A stretch of DNA of 64,000 nt from Bacteroidales bacterium (GTDB taxonomy: Bacteria; Bacteroidota; Bacteroidia; Bacteroidales; GCA-2748055). Positions 44,502 through 53,540 of this stretch are shown in pieces. Where the stretch lies: the NCBI GenBank assembly GCA_029210725.1, contig JARGFM010000016.1, positions 1-64,000 of the forward strand. The letters are read 5' to 3'. Numbering within the stretch: the first letter of the stretch is position 1; each line of letters opens with the position of its first letter. The notes under the pieces are model-generated. The model did not search any database, was not told the origin of the DNA, and worked only from the letters and a program-made list of their open reading frames with translations. Both the position numbers and the translations under genes were made by a program.

Positions 44502-46835
44502 ATGGATAGATCTTTTCTAAAACGAATGCTATTGACCGGATTTTTAATGCCGGTGTTTTTTTCCTCCTGTTCGACAGAAGAGCCTGTACCTGCCGGACCA
44601 GAGGTTCTTTTATGGTATAATGAACCTGCAGCCGAATGGACCGAGGCACTTCCCATCGGGAACGGAAGGCTGGGGGCCATGGTTTTCGGGCGGACCGATG
44701 TGGAGCGTATTCAGTTGAATGAGGAGTCGCTCTGGTGCAGAAAGGCTTCTTACGAGGACAGCGACGGAACTGAGGCCATTCCTGCAGTCAGGGAGCTCCT
44801 GTTTGAGGGAAAGTACCGGGAAGCACAGGATCTGGCTGTAAAGGAACTTTTGCAGGAGCGGCTTCCCGATGGGAGCAATGCTTACCAGACCATGGGGGAT
44901 CTGACCCTTACCTATGGAGATACTTCGGCCGTGTCGAATTACAAAAGAACCCTGCGTCTCGACAGTGCCCTGGTTAAAGTGGATTATACACGGGGTGGGT
45001 TTGATTACCAGCGTCGCGTATTTTCTTCGGCATTTGACAATGTGATTGTTTTCAGGGAGAAGGCTGTAAATGGAGGAAAAATTGATTGTACCATCACATT
45101 GTCCAGACCGGGCGAAGGGGAGGTGATTATGTACAAGGACGATATGATCATCATGAAACAGCATGTGGAGAATGGACAGGGTGTTCTGTTTGAAACCCGC
45201 TTAAAAGTGATCATGAAGGATGGTCATCTCCACTCAGACGGATTCGGACTGGAGGTGCACGGAACCAGCGATTTGGAAATCCGGATATTTGCTGCCACGG
45301 ATTACAGGGGTGAGGCGACCTGGGAAGAGTGCGAGAGGTGTATGAACCATTCCATGAAATGCAACTACAACCGGGTCCTGAGAGAGCATGTAAGCGAATA
45401 CCAGGGATTGTTTAACCGGGTCTCGCTGGACCTGGGTGCATCACCCTTCCGCGACCGGCCAACCAATGAGCGGCTGGTACTGGTTTCGGAAGGGAAGGAT
45501 GATCCGGGACTGGCGGCGCTCTATTTCAATTATGGCCGTTACCTGCTGATCAGCAGTTCCCGTCCGGGGAATCTGCCGGCCAACCTTCAGGGGCTCTGGA
45601 ACGAGCACCTGCAGCCTCCCTGGAATTCAGACTACCATATCAATATCAACCTGCAAATGAACTACTGGCCTGCCGAGATCACCAATCTGCCGGAGTGCCA
45701 CCGGCCCTTCCTGGAGTTTATCGGAGAACTCAGGGAGAGTGGCAGGGAGACAGCCAGTAAAACGTATAATTGCAGAGGTTTCGTAGCCCATCATACCACC
45801 GATGTGTGGCACCAGACCGAGCTTTTTGGATCGCCCAACTGGGGCATGTGGCCCATGGGAGCCGCCTGGTCGAGCACCCATATCTGGGAGCATTTCCTGT
45901 TTACCGGCGACACCACCTATCTGGAAGAATATGGCTATGAAGTCATGCGGGAAGCGGCCCTCTTTATATCCGATTTCCTGGTGGAGCACCCCGGAACCGG
46001 AAAGTTGGTCACCGGTCCCTCCATTTCGCCTGAGAACCGGTTTACCACACCGGCCGGAGATACAGCCGCCATCAACATGGGTCCGGCCATGGACCTCCAG
46101 ATTGTCTGGCACCTCTTTAACTCTGTTATAGAAGCCGGCAAAGTGCTCCACAGGGATGAGGAATTCAGAATGCTCCTGAGCTCGCAACTGGAGCAGCTGG
46201 CACCCGTGGAGATTGGTCAGGACGGAAGGATTCTGGAGTGGTCCGGGGAGGGGCTTAGCGAGCTTGAGCCGGGACACAGACATATATCACATCTGTATGG
46301 GCTCTATCCATCGCCTCAGTATAACTGGGCCGAAACCCCGGATTATATGAAGGCTGCGGAGAAGGTGCTTGATTATCGACTGGATCACGGAGGGGGCCAT
46401 ACCGGCTGGAGCAGGGCCTGGATAATCAATTTTTATGCCCGCCTGAAGGATGCAAAACAGGCCCATTATCATATACAGAAACTATTTGAAAAGTCCACAC
46501 TTCCCAATCTGTTTGATAATCATCCTCCCTTTCAGATTGACGGGAATTTCGGGGGGACTGCCGGGATAGCCGAGATGTTGCTTCAGTCCCATGCAGGATA
46601 TGTGGAACTGCTGCCTGCTCTTCCCAAAGCCTGGGAGAACGGAAAAGTAACAGGTTTAATGGCTCGTGGAGGTTTCCAGGTTGATATGGAATGGAAGGAT
46701 GGAGAGCTTATCAAGCTGGGAATCTTATCTAAACTGGGCCAGACCCTGGAGTTACGCCTGGGCTCCGGCGAGGCATCTCTGGCTACCACACCGGGCCAGT
46801 TCATCACCCTGGAGGAGGTTCTTCCGGTACTCTAG
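44502..46835 (+). CDS. Alpha-L-fucosidase/galactosidase, GH95
   Basis: A 777-residue lipoprotein hydrolase (signal ending FFSSC). The N-terminal GH95 sandwich opens with [20 protein letters not shown] and [15 protein letters not shown]. The (alpha/alpha)6 barrel holds the catalytic set: Asn residues in [15 protein letters not shown] (about 381-386), Glu in [10 protein letters not shown] (about 511) and Asp in [11 protein letters not shown] (about 680), matching the acid and Asn/Asp base system of GH95. These inverting enzymes remove alpha-1,2-linked L-fucose or L-galactose. It complements the GH29 enzyme at 5389. It is monocistronic, with a strong hairpin right after the stop. Confidence 0.94.
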   Translation: MDRSFLKRMLLTGFLMPVFFSSCSTEEPVPAGPEVLLWYNEPAAEWTEALPIGNGRLGAMVFGRTDVERIQLNEESLWCRKASYEDSDGTEAIPAVRELLFEGKYREAQDLAVKELLQERLPDGSNAYQTMGDLTLTYGDTSAVSNYKRTLRLDSALVKVDYTRGGFDYQRRVFSSAFDNVIVFREKAVNGGKIDCTITLSRPGEGEVIMYKDDMIIMKQHVENGQGVLFETRLKVIMKDGHLHSDGFGLEVHGTSDLEIRIFAATDYRGEATWEECERCMNHSMKCNYNRVLREHVSEYQGLFNRVSLDLGASPFRDRPTNERLVLVSEGKDDPGLAALYFNYGRYLLISSSRPGNLPANLQGLWNEHLQPPWNSDYHININLQMNYWPAEITNLPECHRPFLEFIGELRESGRETASKTYNCRGFVAHHTTDVWHQTELFGSPNWGMWPMGAAWSSTHIWEHFLFTGDTTYLEEYGYEVMREAALFISDFLVEHPGTGKLVTGPSISPENRFTTPAGDTAAINMGPAMDLQIVWHLFNSVIEAGKVLHRDEEFRMLLSSQLEQLAPVEIGQDGRILEWSGEGLSELEPGHRHISHLYGLYPSPQYNWAETPDYMKAAEKVLDYRLDHGGGHTGWSRAWIINFYARLKDAKQAHYHIQKLFEKSTLPNLFDNHPPFQIDGNFGGTAGIAEMLLQSHAGYVELLPALPKAWENGKVTGLMARGGFQVDMEWKDGELIKLGILSKLGQTLELRLGSGEASLATTPGQFITLEEVLPVL

Positions 46836-46836
46836 T

Positions 46837-46868
46837 CCGCTGCCAGGGTTTTATCTGCCTGGCAGCGG
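46837..46868 (+). terminator. Hairpin terminator after GH95
   Basis: A perfect 11-bp stem (CCGCTGCCAGG at 46837-46847, CCTGGCAGCGG at 46858-46868) with a 10-nt loop, starting 2 bp after the GH95 stop and followed by ATCATTGATTTT. Confidence 0.75.
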
Positions 46869-46907
46869 ATCATTGATTTTCATAACTTGCAGCATATAAA
46901 CTCTTTT

Positions 46908-48044
46908 ATGATGAGCAAACAGGTACGTTCAGGACATATCGGGATCCTGACTTCCGGAGGAGATACCCCGGGATTAAATGCAGCGATCCGGGGAATCGGA
47001 AAGAAGGCATCACAAGTGTATTCCATGCAGGTGATCGGATTCAGGGATGGATTCCGGGGACTGATGGAAAACCGTTCTGTTCGAATGGATAATAGTATGC
47101 TTTCGGGAATCCTGACCCTGGGGGGCACCATCCTGGGAACCAGCAGGGATAAGCCACACAAGATGCCCATGGGAGGAAAACTGGTGGATATGACCGATGT
47201 GATTGTGGAGAACTACCACAAGAATCACCTGGATGCTTTGGTTTGTCTGGGAGGTGGAGGTACCCAGAAGAATGCATACAGGCTTTCAAAAAACGGTTGT
47301 AATATTATTCACCTTCCCAAAACAATTGACAACGATATCGTAGGCACCGATGTGACTTTTGGCTTTGATACGGCCCTCGGAATCGCTGTGGATGCCATCG
47401 ACCGCCTGCACAGCACGGCCTCCAGCCATCACCGGATCATCATCGTTGAGATCATGGGCCACCGGGTGGGATGGCTTGCCCTGGGCGCCGGAATGGCCGG
47501 TGGAGCGGATGCCATTCTGATTCCCGAAATTCCCTATACCATTGAAAAGCTTGCCAACAGCATCCTGGAACGGGTGAGCCGGGGTAAGCGATTCAGCATT
47601 GTTGCCGTTGCAGAAGGGGCCATTACCGTGGAAGGATCCAGTAAGATCCGGGCCATGGAGAAAAAGCTGGATGCTGTGGAGGGGGAGGAGCGGGCCAGAT
47701 TAAAGGCCCGTTTGTCAGCCCTGGATAAAGAGTACCGGGGGTCCACCATGCAACTGGCCCAGGAACTGGAAACAATCACCGGTCTGGAAACCCGGGTAAC
47801 CATACTGGGACACCTGCAACGGGGAGGCACTCCTTCGGCGCTGGACCGGATACTGGCCACACGTCTTGGAACGGCTGCCATTGATTATATCCGGGAGGAG
47901 CAGTTCGGGATTATGGTGGGAGTGGACAGAGAGGGTACGAAAGCCGTTCCCCTGGAGGATGTGGCCGGGAAAATCAACTATGTTCCCCCGGATCATTCCT
48001 GGGTGGTCACCGCCAGGAATCTGGCAACCAGTTTTGGAGATTAA
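46908..48044 (+). CDS. 6-phosphofructokinase
   Basis: A 378-residue cytosolic kinase of the PfkA superfamily (start MMSKQ at 46908; a TTG at 46887 is possible). Motifs: [26 protein letters not shown], the donor loop [11 protein letters not shown], catalytic [11 protein letters not shown] and [15 protein letters not shown]. The donor loop has Gly where ATP enzymes have the Asp of GGDGS, while the Lys of PKTIDND is the residue usually seen in pyrophosphate-dependent enzymes. The phosphoryl donor is therefore uncertain (ATP or PPi). An extra Lys/Glu/Arg-rich helix (about 245-280) is present. Its stop codon overlaps the stop of the convergent sulfatase gene. Confidence 0.88.
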   Translation: MMSKQVRSGHIGILTSGGDTPGLNAAIRGIGKKASQVYSMQVIGFRDGFRGLMENRSVRMDNSMLSGILTLGGTILGTSRDKPHKMPMGGKLVDMTDVIVENYHKNHLDALVCLGGGGTQKNAYRLSKNGCNIIHLPKTIDNDIVGTDVTFGFDTALGIAVDAIDRLHSTASSHHRIIIVEIMGHRVGWLALGAGMAGGADAILIPEIPYTIEKLANSILERVSRGKRFSIVAVAEGAITVEGSSKIRAMEKKLDAVEGEERARLKARLSALDKEYRGSTMQLAQELETITGLETRVTILGHLQRGGTPSALDRILATRLGTAAIDYIREEQFGIMVGVDREGTKAVPLEDVAGKINYVPPDHSWVVTARNLATSFGD

Positions 48045-49531
48045 GGTTCCGGTTTATAGGAAGGGTGCCTGGGGCCCTGGCCGAGGTAGGGGACCTGGTC
48101 AAATTCCTCCCCGCCGCCTGTGGCCCTGGGATCGCCCGTGGCCTTTAGCTGTTCCAAAAGCAATCCGGAAAGTTTCTCCCTGATTTCCAGGTAAGCAGGA
48201 TTATCGGCCACGTTCACCAGCTGTTCCGGATCTTTGCGGCAATCATAGAGCTCCTCGGAAGGCCGCTTGCCAAAGGCCAGGTCATAGAGTTCCTGATGCT
48301 GCTGATCCTTCTCCCGGTATTCCACCATGTAGCTTTTGGTGGGTCCATTGTCGCAATCTCCCAGCCAGCAGTAGGGAATTGCAGCCTCCAGGTAATTGGG
48401 GGTTCCCGAGGGCCAGCGCTCCTCCCTGAAATTCCGGATATAGAGATAGTCGTGGGTACGGATGGCCCGGACCGGATAGCCCCCCAGATCTTCTTCCTGT
48501 CCCGGTACATGACGCTCTTTCCCGTGCAGCACATAGCTCCGGTTCTCCCGGTCCACAAAACCGTCTTCCTCCCCGGCAAGCAAAGCGGCGAAACTCTGTC
48601 CGGTCATCACCGCCGGAATATCAACTCCGGCCAGTTCCAGGAAGGTAGGGCCCAGGTCTGTGGTGCTGATAAAATCATCCAGCACCCGTCCCGGCTTTTT
48701 GATCTTTGATCCCCAGCGAACTGCAAAGGGGATCCGGGCCCCTGAATCATAATTATTGGATTTGCAGCGGGGGAAGGGCATGCCATGATCGCCGGTCATC
48801 ACAATAATGGTATTCTCCAGTTCCCCGTACTCCTCCAGAATCTTCAAAGCGTTGGCCACCAGGGTATCAAAGCGCTGAACTTCGTAGTAATAGTCGGCCA
48901 CATCGCTTCGGACCACTTCATGGTCGGGAAGGCACTCAAACAGGCGGATCTTTTCCAGCTCCATACCGCTCTGAACCCCTGTACCCTGGTCGTAGGGGCG
49001 GTGAGGATCGGATGTTCCCAGGAAAAAGCAGAAGGGCTGGTCCCCGGTGCGTTCAGCCATAAAGGCAGCAAAGCCGCTTTCTGTATAGTCGTGGCCTGCC
49101 GGGTGGCGCTCCCAGTTGCTGATATCCCCGGGCCCCCAGCTTTTCCGGAATCGTCCGGTCTTGTACCCGGCATCCTCCAGCAGCAGGGGATACACCGGAG
49201 TGGAGGGATCCAGGGTGCTCCACAGATTTGCTCCGGGGCCCAGTCTCCAGTGGTATTGTCCTGTAAGGATGGCATTCCTCGACGGGGTGCAGGAAGGAGA
49301 GGAAATATAGGCATGATTAAAGAGCACACCTTCCCGGGCTATCCGGTCGAATACCGGGGTCTGTACCACCGGGTCGCCATAGATACCCGCATGAGGCCAT
49401 CCCCAGTCATCGGCGATTGCAAAGAGTATGTTAGGTTTCTGAGTCTGTTCCTGTTTGCATCCGGCTGCAAGCAGTGCCATTACTACCAGGACCGGCAGTG
49501 CACCTTTTCTGAATAATGGAGCTATTTTCAT
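48041..49531 (-). CDS. S1 family sulfatase
   Basis: A 496-residue lipoprotein sulfatase (signal ending LLAAGC). The formylglycine motif is the Cys type, [12 protein letters not shown] (Cys81), with metal ligands [16 protein letters not shown] near the N-terminus and [12 protein letters not shown]. Substrate-side features include [13 protein letters not shown] and SDPHRPYDQ. The fold and motif layout resemble the heparan-N-sulfatase-like group of S1 enzymes; the true substrate (algal or mucin sulfate ester) is unknown. Activity needs a radical-SAM maturase, which is not in the window. The gene overlaps the convergent PFK by 4 bp at the stops. Confidence 0.92.
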   Translation of the reverse strand: MKIAPLFRKGALPVLVVMALLAAGCKQEQTQKPNILFAIADDWGWPHAGIYGDPVVQTPVFDRIAREGVLFNHAYISSPSCTPSRNAILTGQYHWRLGPGANLWSTLDPSTPVYPLLLEDAGYKTGRFRKSWGPGDISNWERHPAGHDYTESGFAAFMAERTGDQPFCFFLGTSDPHRPYDQGTGVQSGMELEKIRLFECLPDHEVVRSDVADYYYEVQRFDTLVANALKILEEYGELENTIIVMTGDHGMPFPRCKSNNYDSGARIPFAVRWGSKIKKPGRVLDDFISTTDLGPTFLELAGVDIPAVMTGQSFAALLAGEEDGFVDRENRSYVLHGKERHVPGQEEDLGGYPVRAIRTHDYLYIRNFREERWPSGTPNYLEAAIPYCWLGDCDNGPTKSYMVEYREKDQQHQELYDLAFGKRPSEELYDCRKDPEQLVNVADNPAYLEIREKLSGLLLEQLKATGDPRATGGGEEFDQVPYLGQGPRHPSYKPEP

Positions 49532-49556
49532 AGCCTGAAAATAGTCAATCTTTCGA

Positions 49557-50195
49557 TTACTTCATTCTCTCCAGTTCGGTCTGAACCAGATCTTTTCCCC
49601 AATCGGGCCAGAAAGGATCTTCATTCCGGAAGGTCCCGAACTTATTCATGGCCTCCTGGAAGGCGGGTTTGGCTGCTTCCGGACCGCCACCCAGGAACTC
49701 AGGCATGTTCATGGTCATCATTCCATCCATATACCACGCTCTGGGGTTCCCTGGATTAAGGTTTTTTGATTTTTCGATGGCATCCAGGGCATCCTGGTAA
49801 TAAGCAGGTCCCATTGTTTCAGGATCAGTGCTCATTAAACCTATGTAATACAAGGCATTAAGCACCTGAACTTCGGATTCATCCGGAACCAGTTCCAGGG
49901 CCATATCCAGAGATTTTTTAGCCCGTTCCAGCAGGGCTTCCTTTTTTTTCATATCTGTTTCCACAAAGCTGTTCACCGTAAGAATCCGTCCGGCGTGATA
50001 AGCAGGAAGCCATTGGTCAGGATAGGTGCCCGAGATTTCTTCGAATATGCCGGCAAGTTCCAGTTCATTGGCAGCGTCCAAAGCTGAATGCATCGTTTCA
50101 ACAGCCGGTTTCATGGCTTTTATATACTTCCTGGATTGGGACATCAAAGGGAGTACCAGCAGGAGAAGACCAACAAACAAAAGAGGTTTTTTCAT
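49557..50195 (-). CDS. Exported TPR-like protein
   Basis: A 212-residue protein with a signal peptide (LPLMSQ) and an all-helical body that fits three or four TPR units: YPDQWLPAYHAGRI, AKKSLDMALELVPDESEVQ and AIEKSKNLNPGNPRAWYMDG. A Gly-rich GGGPEAAKPAF turn leads to the last helix. Proteins of this kind are common single-gene entries in Bacteroidota and are thought to be periplasmic scaffolds. It is 25 bp upstream of the sulfatase on the same strand and could be its operon partner. No specific role is supported. Confidence 0.75.
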   Translation of the reverse strand: MKKPLLFVGLLLLVLPLMSQSRKYIKAMKPAVETMHSALDAANELELAGIFEEISGTYPDQWLPAYHAGRILTVNSFVETDMKKKEALLERAKKSLDMALELVPDESEVQVLNALYYIGLMSTDPETMGPAYYQDALDAIEKSKNLNPGNPRAWYMDGMMTMNMPEFLGGGPEAAKPAFQEAMNKFGTFRNEDPFWPDWGKDLVQTELERMK

Positions 50196-50319
50196 GACAT
50201 AGCGGTTTTTAAATGTTCACTGTAAAAATATACGGCAGGGTGCAGTGAAAAAAGAAATTTTCGGCAGCTTATCGTATTTGGTGGATGAATCGGGATAATG
50301 CACCGGTGAATTGTTCCGG

Positions 50320-51939
50320 CTACCTGTCAAGCCATTCTTTGAAACTGGCCATCCGGTCTCTGCTGATAAAGATATCTTCGTCCTCTGCATGCATCAGCCT
50401 CACCTTAAGCTTGCTGGAAGAAAGGGTGGTCAGGTCGGTAATGGCACGGTGCGAGACCAGGAACTTGCGATTGATCCGGTGAAAGAGGCGGGGATCAAGA
50501 ACCTCTTCCAGTCCCCCGAGTGTGTAATCAATTACATAATTCCGCTTATCGGAAGTGTGCAGAAAGGTGCCCTTCTGCAGGCTGAAGAAATACAGGATAT
50601 CTTCGACCTCGATGGATCTGATGTGCTCGCCTGCCCGGACCATAAAGCGCGTTTTACAGGGCCTGCTGATCATCTCACGGATCGAGTGAAGCAGGTCTCC
50701 CCCGATGGAAGGTGCCTTAAGTTCACGGTTAAAGTAGCGCCTGTATTTATCCAGGGCAGCCTGCAGATCCTCCACCCTAACGGGCTTCAGGAGATAATCC
50801 ACGCTGTTCACCTTGAAGGCTTTGATCGCGTATTCCTGGAAGGCCGTGATAAATATGACCGGAACATCGATCTTCACTGCATCGAAAATATCAAAGGAGA
50901 GTCCGTCGGCCAGCTGATCGGTATAGCTGGTATTGGTATAGAGGTTCAGATTGTCCATCTGTACATCGTCCAGGGTACCGGCTTCAAAGTTGTCATAATT
51001 CATTCGCATCGTCATGGAGTTAAAGGAGCCAAACGATTTTAGCAATCCCTTTTCCCCCACCTGTTGTCTGAACATCAGCATCCCGTCTCCAAGGACCGGG
51101 TCTTTGGTCCAGTCCATGTTGGTTTTGAATACTTTGTTGGTGAGAAAGTTGTTGGCATACAGGCCGGTCACAGCCAGCGAGCTCTTCTCCCAGCGTTTGG
51201 CCCAGGAGGCGTTGGCTCCCACGCTCATCAGGGCTGCGCTCGCCTTATCTTCAATCTCCAGTCCGTTAGTGCTCAGGTCCACTATGGATGAGAGGGCGTG
51301 ACCGTACTCGGCCGAGTAGCCCCCAGTGCTGAAGAGGGTTTCAGAGAAGAGCAGGGGCGAGAAGCGCCCCCGGGTGGGTACATGGGGCATGCTTGAGAAA
51401 TAGGGCGACTGGACCACCATCCCGTCCATATAGGTCCTGGTCTCATAGCTTTCTCCTCCGCGTACAAAGAGCATCCCCTCTTCGCCCACCTTCTGCGATC
51501 CGGGCATGGTGGCATAGGCCCCGTAGATATCACCCACCGCGCTGGCTGTGCTGGCTATGTCATAGGAGCTGAGGGTGGCCGACTTTTTCTCATCGCTGAC
51601 ACTGAAAATACCTGCAGTGATGACCACCTCGTTCAATTCGCTGACGGCCTCTTCTAATACGATGTGAAGGGGCGATCCAAGAGTATCCAGGTCCAGTTCC
51701 ACCAATTGTTTTTCGAAGCCGATAAAACTGGCGATAAGTATTTGTCTGCCCGACAGGGTGGTTTTTAGTGTAAAGGATCCGGTGGTATCTGAAGTGCTTC
51801 CATCGTAGCTTCCCTCCAGGTACACATTGGCAAATGAAACCGGACTGCCATTCCGGTCGGTAATGTTTCCGTTGATTTGCTGCTGGGCACTGGCGCTGAT
51901 GGCCAGAAGGATCAGTATCAGGGTATAAATTGGTCTCAT
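50320..51939 (-). CDS. Chimeric TonB receptor-LytTR regulator ORF
   Basis: A 539-residue frame joining two unrelated proteins. Residues 1-340 are the front of a TonB-dependent receptor: signal peptide (SASAQ), CarboxypepD_reg domain (SPVSFANVYLEGSYDG), plug (GEEGMLFVRGGESYETRTY, GYSAEYGHALSSIVDL) and a few barrel strands. Residues 341-539 are the back of a LytTR response regulator: the end of a receiver (QLADGLSFDIF, VPVIFITAFQEYAIKAF, VDYLLKPVR) and a complete LytTR DNA-binding domain (VEDILYFFSLQKGTFLHTSD, FHRINRKFLVSH). The phospho-accepting Asp region is lost. A secreted barrel fragment cannot sensibly carry a DNA-binding domain, so the join (about 50900-50925) looks like an in-frame deletion that removed the rest of the receptor, probably a kinase gene, and the regulator's front. 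A misassembly would look the same. Confidence 0.85.
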   Translation of the reverse strand: MRPIYTLILILLAISASAQQQINGNITDRNGSPVSFANVYLEGSYDGSTSDTTGSFTLKTTLSGRQILIASFIGFEKQLVELDLDTLGSPLHIVLEEAVSELNEVVITAGIFSVSDEKKSATLSSYDIASTASAVGDIYGAYATMPGSQKVGEEGMLFVRGGESYETRTYMDGMVVQSPYFSSMPHVPTRGRFSPLLFSETLFSTGGYSAEYGHALSSIVDLSTNGLEIEDKASAALMSVGANASWAKRWEKSSLAVTGLYANNFLTNKVFKTNMDWTKDPVLGDGMLMFRQQVGEKGLLKSFGSFNSMTMRMNYDNFEAGTLDDVQMDNLNLYTNTSYTDQLADGLSFDIFDAVKIDVPVIFITAFQEYAIKAFKVNSVDYLLKPVRVEDLQAALDKYRRYFNRELKAPSIGGDLLHSIREMISRPCKTRFMVRAGEHIRSIEVEDILYFFSLQKGTFLHTSDKRNYVIDYTLGGLEEVLDPRLFHRINRKFLVSHRAITDLTTLSSSKLKVRLMHAEDEDIFISRDRMASFKEWLDR

Positions 51940-52082
51940 GCGTCCATAATTTTTGATTATGTAAAATTATGAGCTGCATGAGGCGGAAAAAAAAGTATAT
52001 CTCCGAGTCAGCAGAAACTGGGGATAAGTGGTCCTATGTCCGGATAAACGGGAACTTTGGGATTAAAATCTTTTCCCGGGGT

Positions 52083-53480
52083 TCAGTGATAGCGTAGCTC
52101 GCTGACTTTGTTCCACGCGCCCCTGGTGAAGTCGGGGATTTTCACTGGCATTCCCTGGTTGGCGATGGACCTCTCGGACAATTCGATGATAGACGACCAT
52201 TCAGCGGCATCGTAAACGTCCTGATCCAGCGGCAATCCGTTTCTGAGGCAGTGGATCAGCCGGTAGTCCATGGTGAAATCCATGCCGCCGTGTCCGCCCA
52301 CTCGTCTGGCCAGTTCTCCCACCTCTTTGGTAATGGGATGCTCGTACCCGGCAAGCAATTCTTCCATCTGCTCCTGATCCAAAAAGCTGTGTGCTTCGGG
52401 ATCCAGGGCAATTCCCTGCACGGGCCATTTCTGAACAAAGCCCCTGGTGCCGCTGAGCAGGTGGATCCTGCTGTATGGGCGCGGACTGGTCACATCGTGC
52501 TGGATCATGATGCTTTTACCTTTTGCCGTTTTTATGAGGGTGGTATTCATATCGCCCCTTTGGTAATTTCTCTTTGCGTATCCCGAATCTTCCCCGAATT
52601 TTGTTTTGGCAAATTCGGTCATGCCAAACTGGTCGCTGGCTACCGAGACCAGGTATTCCATTTTATCTCCCCGGTGAATATTCAGAATATGACAGATCGG
52701 ACCGAAGCCATGGGTGGGGTAGAGGTTGGCGTTCCGCTTCTCATTATGACGAAGCCGCCACATATCCCAGTAACCATCCTCCTCGTTGAACATGGAGGAT
52801 CTCAGATCGTGAATATAGGCTCCCTCGGCATGCACTATTTCGCCCAGCAGGCCCTGCCTGACCATGTTCAGGGTGGCCAGCTCGAAGAAATCGTAGTTGC
52901 AGTTCTCCAGCTGCATGCAGTGACGCCTGGTCTTTTCCGCGGTGTTTACCAGCTGCCAGCACTCTTCGATGGAAATGGCTGCCGGAACCTCGGTGGCCAC
53001 ATGTTTCCCCTGTTCCATGGCGTATACCGCGATGGGGGTATGCAGGTCCCAGTGCGTGCATACATACACCAGGTCCACATCTTCCCTTTCACAGACTTTC
53101 TTCCAGTCCTCTGTACCGGAATAGGTATCAGCGTCCGGGAATCCCTTCTCTTGCAGGATATCCTGTGCCCGGTTTAGGTTTTCCGGTTCCAGATCACAAA
53201 GTGCCACAATCTTCACGCCCTCCAGGAAGGTGAAACGGCGAACCGCCCCGGTGCCCCGGGAGCCCACTCCAATAAAAGCCACCCGGACCGTATCCATGGG
53301 GTCGCAGCGCAGTTCAATCACATCCGATTGTCCCTCCGGCCGGGGAGGTTCCGGAAATAGTTCCCGGGCTTTAAATGAAATTTCATCCTTCGGTGTATGG
53401 GTCCTGGTACATGCTCCCAGGCCAATGATCAGGGTCAGAGCCGGCAGCAGAAACAGAGTCGTTTTCAGGCTTTTTTTCAT
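52083..53480 (-). CDS. GH109-type Gfo/Idh/MocA lipoprotein
   Basis: A 465-residue lipoprotein (signal ending GLGAC) with the Gfo/Idh/MocA fold: Rossmann site VAFIGVGSRGTGAVRRF, ATEVPAAISIEECW in place of the EKP motif, MQLENCNYDFFELATLN, and GGHGGMDFTMDYRL near the C-terminus. The GGHGGMDF block and the ATEVPAA variant match GH109, NAD-dependent glycosidases typified by alpha-N-acetylgalactosaminidases, which keep NAD bound and work by oxidation and elimination. The lipid anchor separates it from the cytosolic relative at 39869. Substrate assignment is by family only. Confidence 0.85.
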   Translation of the reverse strand: MKKSLKTTLFLLPALTLIIGLGACTRTHTPKDEISFKARELFPEPPRPEGQSDVIELRCDPMDTVRVAFIGVGSRGTGAVRRFTFLEGVKIVALCDLEPENLNRAQDILQEKGFPDADTYSGTEDWKKVCEREDVDLVYVCTHWDLHTPIAVYAMEQGKHVATEVPAAISIEECWQLVNTAEKTRRHCMQLENCNYDFFELATLNMVRQGLLGEIVHAEGAYIHDLRSSMFNEEDGYWDMWRLRHNEKRNANLYPTHGFGPICHILNIHRGDKMEYLVSVASDQFGMTEFAKTKFGEDSGYAKRNYQRGDMNTTLIKTAKGKSIMIQHDVTSPRPYSRIHLLSGTRGFVQKWPVQGIALDPEAHSFLDQEQMEELLAGYEHPITKEVGELARRVGGHGGMDFTMDYRLIHCLRNGLPLDQDVYDAAEWSSIIELSERSIANQGMPVKIPDFTRGAWNKVSELRYH

Positions 53481-53540
53481 ATCCGTGAGCTTTTAGGTGA
53501 GTGGAAAAGTATTTGTCCAGCATGCAATTTAGCATGAAAA

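Noticed and set aside
52251-53177. 308-codon open frame on the + strand
   Set aside because: Antisense to the GH109-type gene; no recognisable protein features.
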